Of a DNA stretch of 64,000 nucleotides, positions 45,201 through 53,937 are shown in pieces. Source of the stretch: Dysgonomonas sp. UBA7710 (lineage in GTDB: Bacteria > Bacteroidota > Bacteroidia > Bacteroidales > Dysgonomonadaceae); the NCBI RefSeq assembly GCF_002482385.1, contig NZ_DLFW01000047.1:82405-146404 (forward strand), written 5' to 3'. A model generated the notes under the pieces. The model searched no databases. It was not told the origin of the DNA and saw only the letters and a list, made by a program, of their open reading frames with translations. Position numbers and translations under genes: made by a program. Within the stretch, counting starts at the first letter, position 1. Each line of letters starts with the position of its first letter.

Positions 45201-48200
45201 TTAGAAAGCTATATTTACGCCGAAAGTCCACATACGTGTAGGAGGATACCAATCGCCTGTTTCAGGATCATATCCTTTATAATCGGTCAGACAGAAGATG
45301 TTAGAACCAGTGGTATAAACACGGAGATTGGAGAGTTTCATGGCATTTACTACTTTAGCAGGGAAGGTATAAGCCAGTGTCAAAGCAGACAAACGAAGAA
45401 ATGACGCTTTTTGCACACTGAAGTCCATCTGGCTTGCGTTATAGTGATTATAATCAAAACCAGCCAACGCACGTGGAAATCTGGCATCTGTATTTTCAGG
45501 GGTCCAACGATCCAGCAGGTCAGTTGAGGCAACGCTCGAACCAGTACTACCAATCAGGGACTCATACCACGGACTTAATTTTTTAGCGCCATAAGAGTAA
45601 CTGAACACAGCATTCAAGGAAAGACCTTTCCAACTGAAATCGGAAGAGAAACCTCCATAGAACTTAGGGTCTGTAGAACCTACGACAACACGGTCATTCT
45701 GGTCTATTTGCTTATCATCGTTTACATCTAAAGGATAAAGGTCTCCCGGATTTACATTATAACCATTCCAATTGATTCCGTTCAAACGATCCATATCCAC
45801 CGCCTGAGCAATACCACCTGTCTTCCAGATATAAAGTGTGTTGCGCGATTCACCCAGAAACAGATTGCCTTCTTTCTGGATATTACGGTCACCATCTACC
45901 TTATAAACTACTCCCGTGTTTCCGTAGAGTTGAGTAACCTTATTTTTATCCATCGACAGCGTAGCCGCGAAGTTCCATTCAATGTCTTTTGTTCTCAACA
46001 AATTTGCATTCAACGCGAACTCCAAACCTTTATTTTCGATAGCACCAATGTTTTCAATTGTAGTTGAATAACCTGTGGTAGTAGGTAATGAATGGCTCAT
46101 AAGCAAATCTTTGTTCTTTATTAAGAAAGCATCCACAGACAGATTGATACGACCTTTTAAGAACGCCATATCCAGACCCAGGTTCCATTGTTTTTGTTTT
46201 TCCCAGCTAATATCCGGTGTACCACGGCGCCCGTTGGATACGAATGAATTGGTATAACCTGTTTCCGAAGTACCGGTATAGCTGACATTATATAGAGAGA
46301 GATAAGCGAAGTCGTCGATATTCTGATTACCTACCACACCAAAGCCGGCACGTAATTTCAACTGGTCAAAGATAGTCTGGTTTTTCATAAAGTCTTCCTG
46401 CGTAATATTCCATGCAGCTGACAATGAGGGAAATATACCCCACTGGTTACCTTTAGCAAATTTGGATGAGCCATCGTAACGGGCAGTAGCTGTCAATAAA
46501 TATTTATCTGCATAAGTATAATTTACACGTGCAATATAGGATAATAAAGTCTGTTTTGACCATCCCGAACTCAAACCACGCTGGTCTTTCTTATAGCCTG
46601 ATTGTAAGCTGTGATACCCGAATAGGTTAGAACCATAACCTGTGGAAGTTCCATTAATATAACTGTAATTTGTTTGGGTAGCACTTGTACCCAACATTCC
46701 ATTCAGTTTATGTTGGTTATTAATAGTGGTTGCGTAAGAAATTGTGTTATCCCATTGCCATACGGTACGTGTGTCACGATTGTCGACAGCTTCACCCTGA
46801 GTTCCGTAACGCTCCGATTCATAAATATCGTTAGGAGTGTATTTATTTTGCTGCTTCTGAGCATAGTCGATAGAGAAAGTCGACCGCAGATTCAATCCGT
46901 CTATTGGATTAATATTAATATAGTTAGAGCTAAGTAAGCGATTATATACTAAGTCATTGTCAACTTTCAAAGATCGTAAAGGATTAAAATTATTCTGATC
47001 GAAGATTCCCTGCCAGTTCAATGTCTCCAGTTCATCGGAGATTGCCAGCATCGGGTTAGCCAAACGCGCACGGTTCATAATACCGTCATCAACCAATGTA
47101 TTATTTGTACGTGTATAAGAAGTGTTCGTACCGACTTTCAGCCAAGGCTTTATCTGTTGGTCGGCGTTAATACGTCCAGAATATTTTTTTTGTTCGGATT
47201 TTTCAATCACACCTTTATTATCCGTATAGCCGAAGCTGAGATAGTAAGAACCTCTGTCGTCACCGTTAGACAAACTTACGACATGGCTTTGCTGTACACC
47301 TGTACGGCTCACCGCATCCAGCCAGTCATAGTTTTCATTGTTTTTGTAAGCATTAAATTCATAATCGGCAAATACGGTATTTGAACCCATAATAACATCA
47401 TTAATATAAGCATTTACATCTCCATTCGGATTTGTCTGCTTATAACCGTTTGTATAGGCTTCTTTACGAAGTTCAAATAACTGAGAGGTGTTCATCGTCT
47501 TTGGAGTATTGGCATAAGACTGAACACCAATCCATCCGTCATAGGTCACTCTACCTTCCCCTTTCCTACCTTTCTTGGTGGTAATCACTACAACCCCGTT
47601 AGAACCGCGTGATCCGTACAAAGCTGTGGCAGAAGCATCTTTCAACACTTCGATAGACGCTACATCATTCAGGTTCACAGCATTGAAGCCGGAAAACGAA
47701 TTATCCATTACCATGCCGTCTACCACATATATAGGATCGGTAGAACCATTGATTGTATTGATACCGCGGATTTTGATAGAGGCATCATCTGTCGGGCGTG
47801 TCGGGTTCGAGATGAAAACGCCGGCTACACGGCCTTGAAGTGCCTGATTGATATTGGTCACAGGTTTTTCTTCCAGTACTTTACTGCTTACACTACCTAT
47901 AGCCCCAGTCAAATCGCTTTTTTTGAAAGTCGCACCTACTATTACAACTTCATCTATCTGAAAATCCTGTGATATAAAGGTAATATTCATTATTTCACCG
48001 GTTACAGAGACTTCCTTTGTCTCATACCCCAAAAAAGAAAAAACCAATGTGTTATTTTTCGCCGCAGATATGGAATATCGTCCGTTTTCATCAGAAAACG
48101 TTCCGGTGGTTGTGCCTTTCACCGCCACTGACACTCCAATTACAGGTTCTTTTGTCTGGGCATCAGTTATAACTCCCGTAACAGTCATATTCTGTGCGAA

Positions 48201-48281
48201 AGCTACACTCCCGGAAACAATAAACAGCATCATTATTAATGCCATTTTCAGTTTGGAATTAATGTTAATACAATTGTTCAT
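45201..48281 (-). CDS. SusC-like TonB-dependent outer-membrane transporter
   Basis: Full-length (1026 residues) SusC-type importer of the alpha-galactoside locus. The signal peptide runs to about SGSVAFAQ, with ATG 48281 or the internal ATG 48245 as possible starts. A carboxypeptidase-D-like domain (TVTGVITDAQTKEPVIGVSV) is followed by FQIDEVVIVGATFKKSDLTGAIG, the SusC plug phrase ALQGRVAGVFIS and SATALYGSRGSNGVVVITTKKG. The barrel ends WTFGVNIAF. A promoter with putative AraC operator lies 124-193 nt upstream (48405-48474) and is nearly identical in layout to the one before the MFS gene. That makes an operon SusC-SusD-clan GH-D controlled by the AraC protein likely. Confidence 0.96.
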   Translation of the reverse strand: MNNCININSKLKMALIMMLFIVSGSVAFAQNMTVTGVITDAQTKEPVIGVSVAVKGTTTGTFSDENGRYSISAAKNNTLVFSFLGYETKEVSVTGEIMNITFISQDFQIDEVVIVGATFKKSDLTGAIGSVSSKVLEEKPVTNINQALQGRVAGVFISNPTRPTDDASIKIRGINTINGSTDPIYVVDGMVMDNSFSGFNAVNLNDVASIEVLKDASATALYGSRGSNGVVVITTKKGRKGEGRVTYDGWIGVQSYANTPKTMNTSQLFELRKEAYTNGYKQTNPNGDVNAYINDVIMGSNTVFADYEFNAYKNNENYDWLDAVSRTGVQQSHVVSLSNGDDRGSYYLSFGYTDNKGVIEKSEQKKYSGRINADQQIKPWLKVGTNTSYTRTNNTLVDDGIMNRARLANPMLAISDELETLNWQGIFDQNNFNPLRSLKVDNDLVYNRLLSSNYININPIDGLNLRSTFSIDYAQKQQNKYTPNDIYESERYGTQGEAVDNRDTRTVWQWDNTISYATTINNQHKLNGMLGTSATQTNYSYINGTSTGYGSNLFGYHSLQSGYKKDQRGLSSGWSKQTLLSYIARVNYTYADKYLLTATARYDGSSKFAKGNQWGIFPSLSAAWNITQEDFMKNQTIFDQLKLRAGFGVVGNQNIDDFAYLSLYNVSYTGTSETGYTNSFVSNGRRGTPDISWEKQKQWNLGLDMAFLKGRINLSVDAFLIKNKDLLMSHSLPTTTGYSTTIENIGAIENKGLEFALNANLLRTKDIEWNFAATLSMDKNKVTQLYGNTGVVYKVDGDRNIQKEGNLFLGESRNTLYIWKTGGIAQAVDMDRLNGINWNGYNVNPGDLYPLDVNDDKQIDQNDRVVVGSTDPKFYGGFSSDFSWKGLSLNAVFSYSYGAKKLSPWYESLIGSTGSSVASTDLLDRWTPENTDARFPRALAGFDYNHYNASQMDFSVQKASFLRLSALTLAYTFPAKVVNAMKLSNLRVYTTGSNIFCLTDYKGYDPETGDWYPPTRMWTFGVNIAF

Positions 48282-48404
48282 AAATTAGTTGTTTAAGATT
48301 AAAGATTTATGGTAATATCGATTATTAATTTACTTGTCAGAAATCAACAAATAGAATATTATTTTTCTTAAAATGATATTAGGTATAATGCATTATTCTG
48401 ATGG

Positions 48405-48474
48405 TAAAAGTAGATTTTTGATGTCTATTAAAAATGTAAGTTCCTTTTGAAAAAATGTAAAATATTACTATTTT
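48405..48474 (-). promoter_or_regulatory. Promoter with two 21-bp-spaced operator repeats (probable AraC site), upstream of SusC
   Basis: In + strand reading: TAAAAGTA (48405-48412; TACTTTTA as the - strand -7 box), 18 bp, AAAATGTAA (48431-48439), then AAAATGTAA again (48452-48460) running into ATGTAAAATATTA and TATTTT (48474). The repeats start 21 bp apart, two helical turns, as expected for two AraC-family HTH contacts on one DNA face. The whole stretch aligns without gaps to 58815-58884. The rest of the gap 48282-48684 is AT-rich and shows nothing else recognisable. Confidence 0.75.
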
Positions 48475-48684
48475 CAATTTTAATACTTATCATTATATTT
48501 ACTTAGCGAAAGTAGTTTCAATATTTGAATATGAGAGAATTTGACTCTTCAAAAAATAGAATAAATGTAGATTATATGTATTTTTTGATAGATTTGAGAC
48601 ATATGTTATATTTCTTGCGACCATTGTAATTTTCATTTTATGTATACTTGCTCTAATACTACATCATTTTTTCAGAACAGGTAT

Positions 48685-48825
48685 ATGAAACAGATATTTA
48701 TAACGGATATCTATTCTTCGATAGTAGAAAATAATAACTTTGTATTGAAAATACCGTTATCTCAGAATCTTGTAGAAAAAGCAAAAAACAGAATAAGGGA
48801 TAAATTATTCTTCGGCCCTGAATGA
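48685..48825 (+). CDS. Small open frame of unknown function (doubtful)
   Basis: A 46-residue frame, MKQIFITDIYSSIVENNNFV and onward, ending DKLFFGPE. It reads like an ordinary soluble peptide but has no recognised domain, no clear promoter, and its last 21 bases overlap the end of the convergent aldose epimerase gene. An upstream ATG at 48640 in frame would add 15 residues. It could be chance coding potential in an AT-rich gap or a small regulatory peptide. Confidence 0.25.
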   Translation: MKQIFITDIYSSIVENNNFVLKIPLSQNLVEKAKNRIRDKLFFGPE

Positions 48826-49809
48826 ATAAATAATTGTATCCTTTTTTTCTTTGCCGGGTTCCAGAATATTTCGTGTAAAATCAGTGTGATTCATGGCATC
48901 GGGGTAATATTGCGCCTCCAGGCATAGCCCCTGAAATGGCAAGAACTGGCCGGATAGAAAATCACCTGTGTAAAACAAAACTCCGGGCATAGTAGAATAG
49001 ACATCCAATACCCTGCCGGAAATAGTATCTTTTACTGAACCGAGAGCTTTCTTATTATCCTGTTTGATAAAATAAACATTATAACCGTCCAGATTATCCT
49101 CCTTGAGTAAGGCCATTTTTTGTATAATCTTGTAATCGCCGAAGTCAAATGCGGTTCCCTCAATGCCTGAAATCCGGCCTGTTGGTAAGAATTCGGCATC
49201 TGCTTCCAAATATTTTTGTGCGTTTACTCTCAACTGGTGATTAAGTATATTATCCTTATTAGCCGAAAGATTAAAATAGGTATGGTTTGTAAAACTGGCA
49301 GGAGTCCGTTTGTCCGAAACAGCGCTATATTCTATTTGCAACTCATTATTTTCAGAAAAGGAATAGGTTACCCGGAGTTTCAAATTTCCGGGAAACCCTC
49401 CTTCTCCATCAGGGCTTTCGATATAGAAGGCCACGCTTTCATTGTTGATGTGATAGCTGAATATCTTCTTGTTTAGGCCATTATATCCTCCATGATTTGA
49501 ATTCTCTCCATCATTCTTATCCATATTATATACTATGGCGTCCATTGTAAAACGAGCTTTGGATATCCGGTTGGAAACCCGGCCTACAGTATTGCCAAGG
49601 TAAAAATTACCGGTAAGATAATCTTCAAGATTGTCATATCGTAAAACAACATTGGAAAGTACTCCTTTCTTATCAGGAACAACGATTGAGACTATACTTG
49701 CTCCGATATTTGTGAGTTCGATATATGCTCCTGAAACATTCGATATGCGAAATAAAGCAATTTCCTGTTTCCTGATAAAAACACTTTTCCGTTTTACTAT
49801 ATTCGCCAT
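48805..49809 (-). CDS. galM: Aldose 1-epimerase (galactose mutarotase)
   Basis: Interconverts alpha and beta anomers of D-galactose or glucose released by the alpha-galactosidases, feeding the Leloir pathway. There is no signal peptide, so it acts in the cytoplasm. GalM landmarks are LTNIGASIVSIVVPDKKG (about residues 32-50), GNTVGRVSNRI (normal GNxxGRxxNRI), HGGYNGLNK, SFTNHTYFNL with the catalytic-site His, and the C-terminal QFLPFQGLCLEAQYYPDAMN with the catalytic Glu. The length of 334 residues is typical. It starts one base after the GH97 stop, at the end of the operon DUF5107-GH36-GH97-GalM. Confidence 0.94.
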   Translation of the reverse strand: MANIVKRKSVFIRKQEIALFRISNVSGAYIELTNIGASIVSIVVPDKKGVLSNVVLRYDNLEDYLTGNFYLGNTVGRVSNRISKARFTMDAIVYNMDKNDGENSNHGGYNGLNKKIFSYHINNESVAFYIESPDGEGGFPGNLKLRVTYSFSENNELQIEYSAVSDKRTPASFTNHTYFNLSANKDNILNHQLRVNAQKYLEADAEFLPTGRISGIEGTAFDFGDYKIIQKMALLKEDNLDGYNVYFIKQDNKKALGSVKDTISGRVLDVYSTMPGVLFYTGDFLSGQFLPFQGLCLEAQYYPDAMNHTDFTRNILEPGKEKKDTIIYSFRAEE

Positions 49810-49810
49810 A

Positions 49811-51766
49811 TTACTGAGGATATATTCTCATCGCAAGACCACCTCCCTGGGCCAGCGGAATTACGATTTTACTGTTGTTATCTATTAATTGTGTTTCAAA
49901 TATATAATGTGTTGCCCATAATCCGGCATCATCTTCGTCTTTATAGATCTCGGCCTTATATTCTTTTCCTTTGTCAAGAAATGAAAAATCAATTGTCATA
50001 TTCCGGGCTGCCCAATCGGTCATTCCACCTATATACCAATTCTCACCCTTTTGCTTTGCTATAAGGATATATTCCCCTACTTTAGCATCCAATACTATTG
50101 TATTGTCGAATATAACAGGAACATTAGACAGGAATTTCATTACATTGGAATCCTTTCTGTACTCGGAAGGTGAATCGCACAGCATGGCCAGATACTGGTC
50201 ATAAACGACAAACATCGCTAATTCATGGCAACGGGTTCCTTGTGCAGAAGGTAATCCCGGATCAATCGGCCTGAATAGTTGAGGAGAACAATTACGCATC
50301 GCACCCGGAGTATAATCGAGCGTCCCGCCCAACATGCGGGTAAATGGAAAAGTCACATGATGCTTAGGGTTTGCAGTCAAATCCCATTTGGAGCATTCGG
50401 CACCCCGTACAGCTTCATAGTTTACTATATTGGGATACATACGTTGCATCCCCGTAGGTTTACTGCAACCATGAAAATTAACCATCAGCTTGTTTTCCGC
50501 AGCCTTGCGTGCAATTGTCTCATACCAATCCATTGCCAGTTGGTCATCACGGTCAAAGAAATCGACTTTGATACCGGCAGCACCCCAATCGTGCATCATT
50601 TTCAGATATTCATCCGCTTTATCGGTCAGGGCCATAGCAACACACCATAAAAATACACCTACATTCTTTGATTTGCCGTAATTGATTATCTCTTTTATAT
50701 CTACTTTCGGATTTATCTGCGACAGGTCGAAAATATGCGACCAGCCTGCGTCAATCATCAGGTACTCCAGATTATTTTCTGCTGCAAAATCTATATAATG
50801 CTTATACAGGGCCGTATTCCTGTTAGCCATACCCGATGGAATATCCGCTTCGGGCAATATGGCATCGTGCCACCATTCCCACGCCGCTTTTCCGGGTTTT
50901 ATCCATGATACATCCGTCAGTACCTGAGGTGTTGCCAGTTTGTAAACAAGCTCATTTGTTAGCAGCTTCTTATCATCTTCCGTTACAATGATTACTCTCC
51001 AGGGAAACTCCTTTTTACCATCGGTTTTAGCAATATAATCCTTTGTACGTTGTACTACGGAAACAAATCCCCAACTGCCTAAAGCCGTACTATCAGGATA
51101 ATGTGCGAAATCTCCGGAAAAACCCCTCGCGCTCTTTTCCAGATACATGCCCGGATAATCCCTGACATCGGATTCCGCCACCACAACCTTTACATTATCA
51201 GGCATTGTGAATAATACAGGAGTAATAGACCGTTTTCCGTCTGCTATAGCAGACGCACTGGTGTAATCTATTTGCATCAGTTCCCACGAAGTATAATTGG
51301 ATGTTTCCTGAAAGATAACGGCAGGATCTCCAGCTATATTTACATTGACAATTTCGTTTTTCACTATTATTTCCCCATCAAAATCAGTAATAAACCGATA
51401 GGCGACACCTTCGTTATATGCCCTGACAATTAATGAACAGCCCCCTTCAAAATCTATTCTCGTTTCATTATAATTATCAGATAAAAGTTTAAACTTACCA
51501 TATAACGGTTCAATCGTCTCATTTACAGATTTGGACTGAATATTTTCTATCCTTGCATTTATCCCCGGTGTTTTCCCTTCCAGTTCAAGCCCTATTACCG
51601 AACGGGTTACAATTTCTTTTTCGTTAAATAAGGCTCTATAAGACAGAGAATCTTTTGTCTCGATCACAATCTTCAACTTAGAGTCCGGGGATACAATTTC
51701 GATATTCTCTTTCTTACAAGAAGTAAAAAAGAGAATACCGGTTAACAGAATATATAAATATTTCAT
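49811..51766 (-). CDS. GH97 retaining alpha-galactosidase lipoprotein
   Basis: A lipid-anchored member of GH97, a Bacteroidota-rich family with inverting alpha-glucosidases (SusB) and retaining alpha-galactosidases. The lipobox FTSC is near residue 17 (ATG 51766; ATG 51769 also possible). The N-terminal beta-super-sandwich has TSNYTSWELMQIDYTSA, and the barrel has WEWWHDA, YLMIDAGWS and GIKVDFFDRDDQ. The Asp in KVDFF (D402) sits where the retaining alpha-galactosidases have their nucleophile; SusB-type inverting enzymes lack it. FHGCSKPTGMQRMYPN and YEAVRGAE complete the site. At 651 residues it is full length. Its start overlaps the GH36 stop, so they are translated together. Confidence 0.93.
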   Translation of the reverse strand: MKYLYILLTGILFFTSCKKENIEIVSPDSKLKIVIETKDSLSYRALFNEKEIVTRSVIGLELEGKTPGINARIENIQSKSVNETIEPLYGKFKLLSDNYNETRIDFEGGCSLIVRAYNEGVAYRFITDFDGEIIVKNEIVNVNIAGDPAVIFQETSNYTSWELMQIDYTSASAIADGKRSITPVLFTMPDNVKVVVAESDVRDYPGMYLEKSARGFSGDFAHYPDSTALGSWGFVSVVQRTKDYIAKTDGKKEFPWRVIIVTEDDKKLLTNELVYKLATPQVLTDVSWIKPGKAAWEWWHDAILPEADIPSGMANRNTALYKHYIDFAAENNLEYLMIDAGWSHIFDLSQINPKVDIKEIINYGKSKNVGVFLWCVAMALTDKADEYLKMMHDWGAAGIKVDFFDRDDQLAMDWYETIARKAAENKLMVNFHGCSKPTGMQRMYPNIVNYEAVRGAECSKWDLTANPKHHVTFPFTRMLGGTLDYTPGAMRNCSPQLFRPIDPGLPSAQGTRCHELAMFVVYDQYLAMLCDSPSEYRKDSNVMKFLSNVPVIFDNTIVLDAKVGEYILIAKQKGENWYIGGMTDWAARNMTIDFSFLDKGKEYKAEIYKDEDDAGLWATHYIFETQLIDNNSKIVIPLAQGGGLAMRIYPQ

Positions 51767-53937
51767 CATCTTACACTATTTAGTTGAAGAACAACACTTT
51801 CATATTCATTATACATAGGGAACGTAAGCCCAACATTCATAAGATAATCTCCACTAAATTCCTTACCCTCGTATGCTGACGAACGCGACCAGTCAGGTGA
51901 AATTTTGTTGATTTCTTTCAGCGTATATTTCATATCCGGGTCAAGTCCCTGAAGATATATTGTTTGTATATTAGGTTTAATTTCTTTTCTTACAAGGAAA
52001 TTAAATACAATAGCTTCATTCTTATCTTCGGAAATATACATGAAAACAGTACGATTATTCTTATAGGGAGATAATATTCTGTAAAGGTCTCCATGTAAAA
52101 CGGTTTTCCTTATTTTTTTATAAGTTTCTATAGCGTTTCTTGAGAAAACTTTCTCTTCATCGGTCATTTGCACGGGTTGCAGATCCATACCAAGTTTACC
52201 TGCCATCGCTACATCAAAACGATATTTCAAAGGAGTACTACGACCTGAGATATGATTAGGTGATACAGAAACATGGCTTGCCAATCCGATAGTAGGAAAA
52301 AAATATTGTGCGCCCCACTGTGTGAAGATTCGTTGCAACGGGTCGTTATTATCACTGATCCAGTATTCATCGAAATTCTTCATGGATGCATAGTCGATAC
52401 GCCCTCCGCCACCGGAGCATAACATAAATGTTACATCAGGATATTTCACCCTTATTTTATTCATTATTTCCAGCAGAGCATTACTGTAATCTATCCAGAG
52501 ATGAGATTGACGGCCGGCAGCAAGATATGATGAACCCGGATTATATACAAATCTGTTGCAATCCCATTTCACATAATCTATACCCGGGTTTTCCTGCAAT
52601 ATATTATCCACAGTATTGTATACAAACTCCTGTACTTTAGGGTTACTTAGATCCAGAATCAACTGGTTACGTTGCTCGGTACGCTCCCTGTGAGGCTGCG
52701 CGATTATCCAGTCAGGATGTTTTTCATACAATTCGCTTTTCGGGTTTACCATTTCAGGTTCTACCCAGATACCAAATTTCAAACCTCTCTTATGGCATTC
52801 GTTTATCAGGTATGGAATACCGTTCGGCAGTTTTTTCTTATTGGTTTGCCAGTCTCCAAGCCCGGCATTATCACCATTGCGCGGATACTTGTTACCAAAC
52901 CAGCCATCATCAAGAAGGAATAATTCAAAGCCCATCTTAGATGCATCGTCAATAATCCGGGTTAGTTTTGGTTCATCAAAATCGAAATAAGTTGCCTCCC
53001 AGTTATTCAACAGGATACTTCTTTCTTTATCGCCATTTTTAATTCCGTACTTCCGTGCCCAACGATGAAAATTGCGTGTCACCTCGCCACTGCCCTCATT
53101 GCTGTATGTATATAATAAAGCAGGAGTTTTAAATGATTTATCTTTATCCAAAGTATATGCAGAGGCATAAGGATTTATTCCGGATAATACGCGCAATTCC
53201 TGGTCATTATTGACCTCGAAACAGAATTGGAAGTTTCCGGGCCAGGCCAGTGTGCCACCAATAACTTCACCATGATTTTCCTCCACAGGATTATCCAATG
53301 ATAAAAGAAAACATGGATGCGTGTATTGATTTGTTCTTACGCCTAATTTCGAATCAATAATTTTAATACCCGGAGTCAGTTCTTGTTCGGCAATGTTCAT
53401 CTCTTCGGACCAATCTCCGTGAAACTGGCTTACAAAATAGTTCTTCGCATAAAAAGACAAATCGGAAGATGCAAAATTCTCGAGTCTCACGCTTTTGTTT
53501 TCGGTATTACGAATCTCTGCCCATTGCTCGATAATATTTTCCTTCTGATAGGCATTATAATGCAGGTCAACATACAACCCGTAATAAGCATCCTTCAGTG
53601 ATATGACAGTATGGACAATATTACCATCCGGCCGGTCTGATTTTGAAGATATATAAACGAGATCCGTAGATGTATTCCCGTCTGCGTGGGTTACTCTCAA
53701 GGCTGCTTCGAACACATGGTTGGTACCAAATGTAGAGTATACGCTATAATCTTTTAACGGGACTTTTTCCAGTTCGTCCAAATGCCTAGTTCTCTTACCG
53801 AAGTAGCTTTGTTCAAGCTTCTTCTTTTCGTTTACTTTTAGTAACAGGCATGTATTGTCCGTCGTAATTGTTATAAAATCATTTGCAAATACCCCAATAG
53901 CAAGCATGAGGCATAATGTTGTAATCAGGTATCTCAT
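51766..53937 (-). CDS. GH36 alpha-galactosidase, exported
   Basis: The second GH36 enzyme of the locus, exported by a signal peptide (MRYLITTLCLMLAIGVFAN). It follows the standard layout: N-terminal sandwich, barrel with FLLDDGWFGNKYPRNGDNAG, KFGIWVEPEMVNPKSEL, nucleophile D459 in YVKWDCNR, acid/base D529 in WISDNNDP, and the SHVSVSPNH region, then a C-terminal sandwich. Length 723 residues. Compared with the GH36 at 39062 it has Cys in place of Ala after the nucleophile (WDCNR against WDANR), a difference often linked to different GH36 subgroups. It overlaps the DUF5107 gene by 4 nt upstream and the GH97 gene downstream, so the three are translationally coupled. Confidence 0.94.
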   Translation of the reverse strand: MRYLITTLCLMLAIGVFANDFITITTDNTCLLLKVNEKKKLEQSYFGKRTRHLDELEKVPLKDYSVYSTFGTNHVFEAALRVTHADGNTSTDLVYISSKSDRPDGNIVHTVISLKDAYYGLYVDLHYNAYQKENIIEQWAEIRNTENKSVRLENFASSDLSFYAKNYFVSQFHGDWSEEMNIAEQELTPGIKIIDSKLGVRTNQYTHPCFLLSLDNPVEENHGEVIGGTLAWPGNFQFCFEVNNDQELRVLSGINPYASAYTLDKDKSFKTPALLYTYSNEGSGEVTRNFHRWARKYGIKNGDKERSILLNNWEATYFDFDEPKLTRIIDDASKMGFELFLLDDGWFGNKYPRNGDNAGLGDWQTNKKKLPNGIPYLINECHKRGLKFGIWVEPEMVNPKSELYEKHPDWIIAQPHRERTEQRNQLILDLSNPKVQEFVYNTVDNILQENPGIDYVKWDCNRFVYNPGSSYLAAGRQSHLWIDYSNALLEIMNKIRVKYPDVTFMLCSGGGGRIDYASMKNFDEYWISDNNDPLQRIFTQWGAQYFFPTIGLASHVSVSPNHISGRSTPLKYRFDVAMAGKLGMDLQPVQMTDEEKVFSRNAIETYKKIRKTVLHGDLYRILSPYKNNRTVFMYISEDKNEAIVFNFLVRKEIKPNIQTIYLQGLDPDMKYTLKEINKISPDWSRSSAYEGKEFSGDYLMNVGLTFPMYNEYESVVLQLNSVR